Source: Puniceicoccales bacterium (GTDB lineage Bacteria > Verrucomicrobiota > Verrucomicrobiia > Opitutales > UBA953). Taken from it: DNA of 11,295 nucleotides. The notes beneath the pieces were generated by a model. It made no database searches, was not told the origin of the DNA, and worked only from the letters and a program-made list of their open reading frames with translations. The stretch's first letter is position 1, and every line of letters begins with the position of its first letter. Shown here in pieces: positions 6,486 through 11,295 of this stretch. The stretch covers positions 1 through 11,295 of the forward strand of contig JAITXH010000199.1 in the NCBI GenBank assembly GCA_031284845.1, read 5' to 3'. A program made the position numbers and the translations under genes.

Positions 6486-8210
6486 ATGCGCAAAACCACA
6501 CAATATCCGATGCACTCCGGGAAGACTCTTAAAATTTTACTGATTGTCCTAGCTTGTGGCACCGTGATGGCCGCTTCGCACTTTATTGCCTCACTCGAGA
6601 CCAAGCCGGCCCCACGTGCCGCCGATCCGGTAAAATACCGCCGCGAAACCGAAGATCTTCAGAAGAAAAGTCAGGAGATGTGGGAGCGCTTTCTCAACGT
6701 GCGCTCTGTCAAAGGGCATGACAATCTCGACAAAGAAGATATCAAGATGCTCGAGAGCGCCCTCACCATGCGCGAGGAATATGTCCTGCGCACCGAGCTT
6801 AAAAATGATTCCAAGATGCTCATCGAGCCGATGCGCGAACAATGGCAACTTTTGAAAGCCAGAGAATCGCGCGAACGGAGCATCGCCGCCGAAAAGGCCG
6901 CCGATGCCGCCTACGCAGGGAATGACTATGCCACCGCAGCCAGAATTTACACCACTGCGCTGGAGATTGAGGACGAAATCGGCGGGCGCTTTGGCCTCGG
7001 CAACCTTAAAGATATTACACGTATCTCATCCCTGAATGCCAAGTTGCGCTCTTCGCGGGCAATCCCGATCCGGAAAGAGGCGCTGGAGCTGGAGGAAAAG
7101 GCCGATGCGCTTGTCGCCAAAAAATCGTGGCAGGAGGCTGCGGAAAAATATACCGAAGCCCGTAAGAAATGGGAATTGCTGAACTCCCAATACAGCAGCG
7201 TAACCGTCCTGGAACGCACGCGCACCAATCAGCTCGATGTGAAAATCGCCACCTTTCGGTCCACGCCCGAGCACGAACGCCTTCAAAATCGTATCGGCAG
7301 AGCGCGGCGACTCTACGAAGAAGGCCGCGCCGTCCTGGCTGCGAAAGAATGGGATGCCGCGCTATCCGGATATGCCGATCTCTCCAAACTCTACCCCAAG
7401 AGCGAACACGTCGCCAAAGCCACGCTCACCGCCTTGCGCCAGGACCGCGACCGCACTCTGTCGGAGCAGGAAATCAACGCCTTTACCAGTAATCTGTCGG
7501 CTACCGACCAAGCTATCCGCGAGGCCAAGGTGCAAGATGTCGCCAACTTCACCCGCATCCTCCAGCAGGATGCCGACCGCCTCAGGCAAAAATATCCCTC
7601 CATCATCCTCGTCAACGACGAAACCTATGCAAAACTCCAATACTTGCGCGTCAAAGTTGAGGAGCTTCTGCTGATTCAAAACAAATTTCTGCCGCTTTTG
7701 AAACCGCTCCCCGGTGCCGATGAATTGCGGATGCTGCAGAGCGAAGTGCCCCAATCGCTTTACTCCGCCGTCATGGGCAGCAACCCCAGCGCCACACCCG
7801 GCGAACATCTCCCCGTGGAGTCGCTTAACTATACCGAAGCGCTCCTGTTTTGCCAACGCATCGGCTGGCTTACCGGGCGCATCGTCCGGTTGCCCACGCA
7901 GGAAGAGTTCCGCCGGGCACTCGGCACTAATGCCGCCGCGCAGTTGTGGACTATCGAAAACAGCGGTGGGAACACCCACTCGGTAGCCTCAGGCGACCCC
8001 AACGAAAACGGATTTTACGATTTACTGGGCAATGTCGCCGAATGGGTGTCCTCAGACGCCGCCGCCGCTTTCGCATGGGAGTTTGGCGGGCATTGCCAAA
8101 GCGCCCGCAACACGCTGGCCAACTCTCTGGAACAATCCGTCGCCAAACGCGAAAAAAGCCGTTTGCGCGGCATTCGCGTGGTAGCCGAAGCCCCCAAAGA
8201 CAGTAAATGA
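6486..8210 (+). CDS. Membrane-anchored helical-repeat protein with truncated FGE/SUMF1-like domain
   Basis: No close named homologue recognised. From ATG 6486 (574 aa) one hydrophobic segment (about 14-34) follows a short basic N-terminus, so the protein is probably anchored or exported; the VLAC sequence at 21-24 is only a poor lipobox. Residues about 50-400 are charged, helical and coiled-coil-like. They carry three related motifs at about 139-161, 206-228 and 280-302 of the pattern A..A....[YW]..A...Y, like half-TPR hairpins. The C-terminus (about 419-567) resembles the formylglycine-generating enzyme/SUMF1 fold: SLYSAVMGSNPS (425-436), EALLFCQRIGWLTG (451-464), VRLPTQEEFRRALG (467-480), LLGNVAEWVS (513-522) and final RGIRVV. 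The domain is shorter than usual. The catalytic cysteine pair near the end is absent (only Cys537), so it is probably a non-enzymatic binding module. The frame opens at 6354, but that start would overlap tyrA codons; 6486 or 6510 gives a sensible anchor. It is followed 53 bp later by the cupin lipoprotein gene. Confidence 0.8.
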   Translation: MRKTTQYPMHSGKTLKILLIVLACGTVMAASHFIASLETKPAPRAADPVKYRRETEDLQKKSQEMWERFLNVRSVKGHDNLDKEDIKMLESALTMREEYVLRTELKNDSKMLIEPMREQWQLLKARESRERSIAAEKAADAAYAGNDYATAARIYTTALEIEDEIGGRFGLGNLKDITRISSLNAKLRSSRAIPIRKEALELEEKADALVAKKSWQEAAEKYTEARKKWELLNSQYSSVTVLERTRTNQLDVKIATFRSTPEHERLQNRIGRARRLYEEGRAVLAAKEWDAALSGYADLSKLYPKSEHVAKATLTALRQDRDRTLSEQEINAFTSNLSATDQAIREAKVQDVANFTRILQQDADRLRQKYPSIILVNDETYAKLQYLRVKVEELLLIQNKFLPLLKPLPGADELRMLQSEVPQSLYSAVMGSNPSATPGEHLPVESLNYTEALLFCQRIGWLTGRIVRLPTQEEFRRALGTNAAAQLWTIENSGGNTHSVASGDPNENGFYDLLGNVAEWVSSDAAAAFAWEFGGHCQSARNTLANSLEQSVAKREKSRLRGIRVVAEAPKDSK

Positions 8211-8263
8211 CAAGACGCCTTTTTTCACCGCTCTCTAAACTAAAACACCAACAGAAAAACGTT

Positions 8264-8983
8264 ATGAAAATTGTAAATTATCTGCTCGTGGCGGGTGCCG
8301 CAGCATTAACCGCTTGTGCTCACCAAGGGGAAACCCACGAGCACTGCAAACATGCCGACAAAGACAAAGGTGGCGCCTGTTGCAAGAAACCGCCCGTCTT
8401 CAATAATGCGGATTTCTACGCCGCGAACGGTAAGTTCAATGAAGAAGCAGCCAAGGATGCCATCATCCGCTTGCTGAAATACCACAACTATCCCGTCACT
8501 GCCAAGACGCGCGAAAAACTCTGGGTAAGCGATTACGGAACGGGGCATTTCACTGAAGTGGGATTGGCGGCTATCTTATTCGACAACAACGAAAAAGATC
8601 TCTACATGCTCCAAGACCTCTTCCTGCTTCCCAACCAGATGCTTCCCGAGCACTGGCACGAAAAGCCCTCGGGCGACCTTCCTGCCAAGATGGAAGGCTG
8701 GGTGGTGCGCGCCGGCTCGACTTACACGGTGGGTGAAGGTGAGGACAATTTGGCCTCTTTCCCGGAAATCAAAATCCCCGCCAGCCATACGGGTGGAGTA
8801 ACGGTCAAAAATGCCACAAAATTGCTTCCCGGCGATTATGATAATCTCAAAAAGGTTTTTGGGCATCACTGGCAGTTTGCCGGACCCGAAGGAGCCATTA
8901 TCACCGAGGTAGCCAACATCCACAGTAATCCCTCCGTCCGCCACCAGGTGCCGAACATCAACGCGCACTTCCTGAAAAAATAA
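8264..8983 (+). CDS. Cupin-domain lipoprotein resembling D-lyxose isomerase
   Basis: A 239-residue predicted lipoprotein. The signal peptide MKIVNYLLVAGAAALTAC ends in a good lipobox (LTA|C18). The segment just after it is rich in Cys and His (His25, His27, Cys28, His30, Cys39, Cys40) and could bind metal. Residues about 45-239 resemble the cupin sugar isomerases related to D-lyxose ketol-isomerase. WVSDYGTGHF is at 87-96, LLPNQMLPEHWHE at 121-133, KMEGWVVRAGS at 142-152, FGHHWQFAGPEGA at 199-211 and ITEVANIHS at 213-221. Likely metal ligands are His130, His132, Glu144 and His201 or His202, so an active metal site is plausible. A sugar isomerase attached to a membrane is unexpected, since characterised relatives are cytosolic. 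The frame extends up to an ATG at 8207 overlapping the previous stop, but only ATG 8264 starts at a proper signal peptide. It lies 53 bp after the FGE-like gene and is probably co-transcribed. Substrate is unproven. Confidence 0.82.
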   Translation: MKIVNYLLVAGAAALTACAHQGETHEHCKHADKDKGGACCKKPPVFNNADFYAANGKFNEEAAKDAIIRLLKYHNYPVTAKTREKLWVSDYGTGHFTEVGLAAILFDNNEKDLYMLQDLFLLPNQMLPEHWHEKPSGDLPAKMEGWVVRAGSTYTVGEGEDNLASFPEIKIPASHTGGVTVKNATKLLPGDYDNLKKVFGHHWQFAGPEGAIITEVANIHSNPSVRHQVPNINAHFLKK

Positions 8984-9011
8984 ATCAGAACGGAAGAGGG
9001 TGCCGTGGCTC

Positions 9012-9111
9012 AAACCCCAACGGGGTTTCGTCCCTTAGCCCAGGGTTGCCAAGCGTAGCGAGGCTACCCTGGGTTTCGTTTTCCCCGCCGCCCAACCTCA
9101 ACGGGGTTGGG
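9012..9111. repeat. REP-like triple hairpin with GGGGTT arms
   Basis: Three hairpins lie in series. The first is AAACCCC-AAC-GGGGTTT (9012-9028), a perfect 7-bp stem. The second pairs 9037-9050 with 9062-9075; its core CCCAGGGT/ACCCTGGG is perfect, with one mismatch and one G-T pair elsewhere. The third pairs CCCAACC (9091-9097) with GGTTGGG (9105-9111) and has the same AAC loop. The sequence CAACGGGGTT occurs in both outer hairpins (9018-9027 and 9099-9108), so these two are related copies flanking the larger middle hairpin. From memory, similar GGGGTT/AGCCCAGGGTT elements are dispersed in Verrucomicrobiota and Planctomycetota genomes; I could not check this. It could act as a transcription barrier or be a REP/BIME-like mobile repeat. 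Confidence 0.65.
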
Positions 9112-9141
9112 ATCCGTTGCGCCCCAACAGCATCCGGGAGT

Positions 9142-9166
9142 ATTCTTCAAGAATCGTAATGAAGAA
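9142..9166. repeat. Nested A/T-rich inverted repeats
   Basis: ATTCTT and AAGAAT form a near-continuous palindrome at 9142-9154. TTCTTCA (9143-9149) can pair alternatively with TGAAGAA (9160-9166). The two pairings are mutually exclusive. There is no T-run placing it as a clear terminator. Function unknown. Confidence 0.3.
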
Positions 9167-9242
9167 CTTATTTTTGCGGGTCGCGCCCCGCCATAGGCTG
9201 CAAGGTCGTCGGGTTTTCAGCCCTCAATGCGGACCTCGAAGA

Positions 9243-9261
9243 AAGCGGCGAGACGCCGCTT
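9243..9261 (-). terminator. Perfect GC-rich hairpin, possible infB terminator or dispersed repeat
   Basis: AAGCGGCG (9243-9250) and CGCCGCTT (9254-9261) form a perfect 8-bp stem around a 3-base loop. It lies 58 bases beyond the infB stop. Read in the infB direction it is followed by TCTTCG, a weak T-rich stretch, so it may serve as an intrinsic terminator. The same look could belong to a dispersed repeat family, which a genome count would settle. Confidence 0.4.
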
Positions 9262-9319
9262 CCACTTTGAAACCAACCCACTCCTGATCTCCGCATTCAC
9301 CCTCCGGTGAGCACTGCGT

Positions 9320-11295
9320 TCACAAGGTGGGGCGGATTTCCAAAATCTCGTAGCACTCAATGAGGTCGCCGACTTGGTAAGCATCAAAATTATTCAGACG
9401 GATACCGCATTCGTAACCAGCTTTCACCTCTGTGACATCGTCTTTGAAGCGCTTGAGCGTGTCCACCGTGGCGTTGTGCACCACTTGGCTCTTGCGGTGG
9501 ATGCGTGCCCTGTAATCGCGCTGGATGCGCCCTTCGGTAACCATGCAGCCGGCGGCAAAACCGTTTTTGCCATGCGGGAACACGGCGCGGACTTCTGCTA
9601 TGCCCACTTTGTTTTCACGCAATTCGGGATCAAGGAGGCTGGTCATCTCGTCTCTCACGAGGTCCAACAACATGTAGATGATGTTGTGCGCGATGACGCG
9701 GGCTCCGGTGCGCTTAAGAAGGGAACCGACACCGTTTTCCTGTTTCACATCGAAGGCGACAATCACTGCGCCGCCGGCATGGGCGACGTTGACATCGTTC
9801 GGTGTGATGGGGCCGACGCTGGAGGCGACGACTTCAAGTTTTACCTTGTTCGATTTGATCCCTTCAAGGCAGGCAATGAGAGCTTCAAGGGTGCCGTTGA
9901 CATCGGCCTTGCAGACGACTTTCAGGACTTTGTCCTTGGTCTGCGCAATGGCCGCCGTGAGGCGGTCCATGCTTGAAAGTTTGTTGAGGTCGGCGACTTT
10001 TTCGGCACGCTCCAATTCGGCTTCTTCTTCAAGTGCTTTGCGGAGGTTGAAGGAGTTTTCTTCAGCAAGCGCTTTGGCTTCGCGTTCGTTTTTGCAAACC
10101 TGGAAAACAGCGCCGGGGGTGGGGACACCCGACCAGCCCAAGACGAGCGCGGGGTTGCCGGGAAGGACGTTTTGCAGGCGTTGGCCATGGTCGTCGAGGA
10201 GGGCGCGCACTTTGCAATAGTGCTGCCCGCAGACGAAGGCGTCTCCTACCTTGAGGGTGCCTTTTTGGACGATGAGTGTGGAGGTCGGCCCGCGCCCGGT
10301 CTCCATTTGTGCCTCGACGATGGTGCCTTCGGCAGCGCACTTGGGGTTGGCTTTCAACTCCATGACTTCGGCCTGAAGGAGGATGGATTCGAGGAGATCG
10401 CCCATGCCGGTGCCGTTGAGGGCGGAGACGGGTGTAGCCAGAACAGTGCCGCCCCAATCTTCGGAGGCGATGCCGCGTTGCTGCATTTGTTGCTTCACGC
10501 GATCAATGTTTGCGCCCTTGGCATCCACTTTGTTGATGGCGACAACGATTTGGACGTTGTTCTTCTGGGCAAATTTGAGGGCCTCATCCGTCTGCGGCAT
10601 GAAGCCGTCATCGGCGGCGACGACGAGGATGGCGACGTCCGTGATTTCGGCACCGCGCTCGCGCATCTTGGAAAAGGCGGCGTGGCCGGGTGTGTCGAGG
10701 AAGGTGATGTGCTTGCCGTGTTGCTCGACAGAGTAAGCGCCGATGTGCTGGGTGATGCCGCCAGCCTCACCGGAGACGACGTTGGTCTTGCGGTAGAAAT
10801 CGAGCAGGGTGGTTTTGCCGTGGTCAACATGGCCGAGGACGCAGACGACGGGCGGGCGCGGTTCGAGGAGCTTGGGATCGTCGTCGCGCGGTTTACCCAG
10901 CTCGACTTTTTTCACGGGCTGGGCCGCATCGCCGCGATGGCGGACTTCCAGTGCGATGCCGTGTTTTTTGGCGATGCGCACGGCATAGTTTTCCTCGATG
11001 GTCTGGTTTAATGAAGCGAATATGCCCATCTCCATCAATTCGGAAATGAGGCGGAAGGGACGGAGGTTGAGCGCAATGGCAAAGTCGCGGACGACGATGG
11101 GCGGGCGGACCGTGAGGCTCTGCATCTCTTCGCCCAACAGCGGGAGCGGGATGTCTGTGGCTGAGGGCACGGAAGGGAGCGTGGGCGGCGTGCTCGCCAC
11201 CCGGGGAAGCGGCGGTGGCGCGGAGGGGGATTTGGCTCGCGGGAGCAGCGGCGGAGCACCGGGAGTGCGGAGTGCGGGAGGCGGCGGTGGCGGTG
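9320..11295 (-). CDS. infB: Translation initiation factor IF-2 (N-terminus cut by window edge)
   Basis: IF-2 is the GTPase that brings initiator fMet-tRNA to the 30S subunit and promotes subunit joining. The frame is open through the right edge, so the start lies outside. The visible upstream part is Pro/Ala/Arg-rich, typical of the disordered IF-2 N-terminus. Counting from an in-frame GTG at 11200, which I do not think is the true start, an IF2_N-like domain lies at about 34-86 (VVRDFAIALNLRP). The G domain has GHVDHGKT (123-130), Thr150 of GGITQHIGA, DTPGH (169-173), NKVD (223-226) and a SAL motif. Domains II-IV follow, with SVGPITPNDVNVA and the C-terminal YECGIRLNNFDAYQVGDLIECYEI. All GTPase motifs are intact. 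Downstream is a convergent gene rather than the commonly linked rbfA. The following spacer holds a hairpin that may end the transcript. Confidence 0.97.
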   Translation of the reverse strand, partial: PPPPPPALRTPGAPPLLPRAKSPSAPPPLPRVASTPPTLPSVPSATDIPLPLLGEEMQSLTVRPPIVVRDFAIALNLRPFRLISELMEMGIFASLNQTIEENYAVRIAKKHGIALEVRHRGDAAQPVKKVELGKPRDDDPKLLEPRPPVVCVLGHVDHGKTTLLDFYRKTNVVSGEAGGITQHIGAYSVEQHGKHITFLDTPGHAAFSKMRERGAEITDVAILVVAADDGFMPQTDEALKFAQKNNVQIVVAINKVDAKGANIDRVKQQMQQRGIASEDWGGTVLATPVSALNGTGMGDLLESILLQAEVMELKANPKCAAEGTIVEAQMETGRGPTSTLIVQKGTLKVGDAFVCGQHYCKVRALLDDHGQRLQNVLPGNPALVLGWSGVPTPGAVFQVCKNEREAKALAEENSFNLRKALEEEAELERAEKVADLNKLSSMDRLTAAIAQTKDKVLKVVCKADVNGTLEALIACLEGIKSNKVKLEVVASSVGPITPNDVNVAHAGGAVIVAFDVKQENGVGSLLKRTGARVIAHNIIYMLLDLVRDEMTSLLDPELRENKVGIAEVRAVFPHGKNGFAAGCMVTEGRIQRDYRARIHRKSQVVHNATVDTLKRFKDDVTEVKAGYECGIRLNNFDAYQVGDLIECYEILEIRPTL

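Larger units (their letters stand above)
8984..9319. other. Convergent intergenic spacer rich in hairpins
   Basis: This 336-bp gap lies between the convergent cupin lipoprotein gene and infB. I find no credible gene in it. It contains a triple-hairpin REP-like element (9012-9111), A/T-rich inverted repeats (9142-9166), a short GCGGG/CCCGC stem (9176-9191) and a perfect 8-bp hairpin (9243-9261). The density of structures is well above that of the other gaps in the window. Confidence 0.7.

Noticed and set aside
8207..8263. ATGA overlap start for the cupin gene at 8207, suggesting translational coupling
   Set aside because: Using it would bury the lipoprotein signal peptide behind 19 extra residues; the start at 8264 places the lipobox cysteine at residue 18, as expected.
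9176..9191. GCGGG/CCCGC stem as a terminator for infB
   Set aside because: The neighbouring T-run is on the wrong side for minus-strand transcription, and the stem is only 5 bp.
8984..9319. CRISPR array or tRNA in the repeat-rich spacer
   Set aside because: The repeats are inverted, only two copies are related, and spacing is irregular. No cloverleaf or regular repeat-spacer pattern is present.
10172..11011. A 279-codon open frame on the plus strand opposite infB
   Set aside because: It is the complement of the conserved IF-2 G domain and has the same low-complexity Gly/Asp/Val composition. There is no independent sign of coding.

Overview
The window is a piece of bacterial chromosome carrying eight protein-coding genes, mostly conserved housekeeping genes. 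No tRNA, rRNA, transposase, phage gene or CRISPR array was recognised. Gene content suggests Verrucomicrobiota, perhaps an Opitutales-like lineage. The clues are a GTP-type PEP carboxykinase, an IF-2 with a Pro/Ala-rich N-terminal part, a formylglycine-enzyme-like envelope protein, a lyxose-isomerase-like cupin lipoprotein, and GGGGTT-type hairpin repeats. This assignment is inferred from general knowledge, not from a search.

Layout, left to right. (1) A bidirectional-looking terminator hairpin (16-58) follows pckG (82-1908, minus), the gluconeogenic/anaplerotic GTP-PEPCK. (2) A divergent intergenic region of about 296 bp separates pckG from sufD (2205-3539, plus), a scaffold subunit for Fe-S cluster assembly that has no sufB, sufC or sufS beside it here. 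(3) A minus-strand run follows, transcribed in the order tyrA (prephenate dehydrogenase, 5450-6331), a membrane-anchored alpha/beta hydrolase (4506-5369) and folP (dihydropteroate synthase, 3587-4444). Gaps are 80 and 61 bp, so the three may be co-transcribed. tyrA and folP use products of the chorismate branch (tyrosine and folate); the hydrolase has no obvious metabolic link. (4) Divergent from tyrA, a two-gene plus-strand unit encodes envelope proteins: a membrane-anchored helical-repeat protein ending in a truncated, apparently non-catalytic FGE/SUMF1-like domain (6486-8210), then a lipoprotein with a cupin domain resembling D-lyxose isomerase and a Cys/His-rich N-terminus (8264-8983). (5) A 336-bp convergent intergenic region holds several hairpins, including a REP-like triple hairpin. 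(6) infB (translation initiation factor IF-2, minus) runs off the right edge.

The most unusual parts are the envelope pair at 6486-8983 and the structured spacer at 8984-9319. I found no convincing evidence of a completely new multi-gene system. Recognisable Shine-Dalgarno sequences are nearly absent upstream of the starts, so start calls rest mainly on family N-termini and signal peptides.
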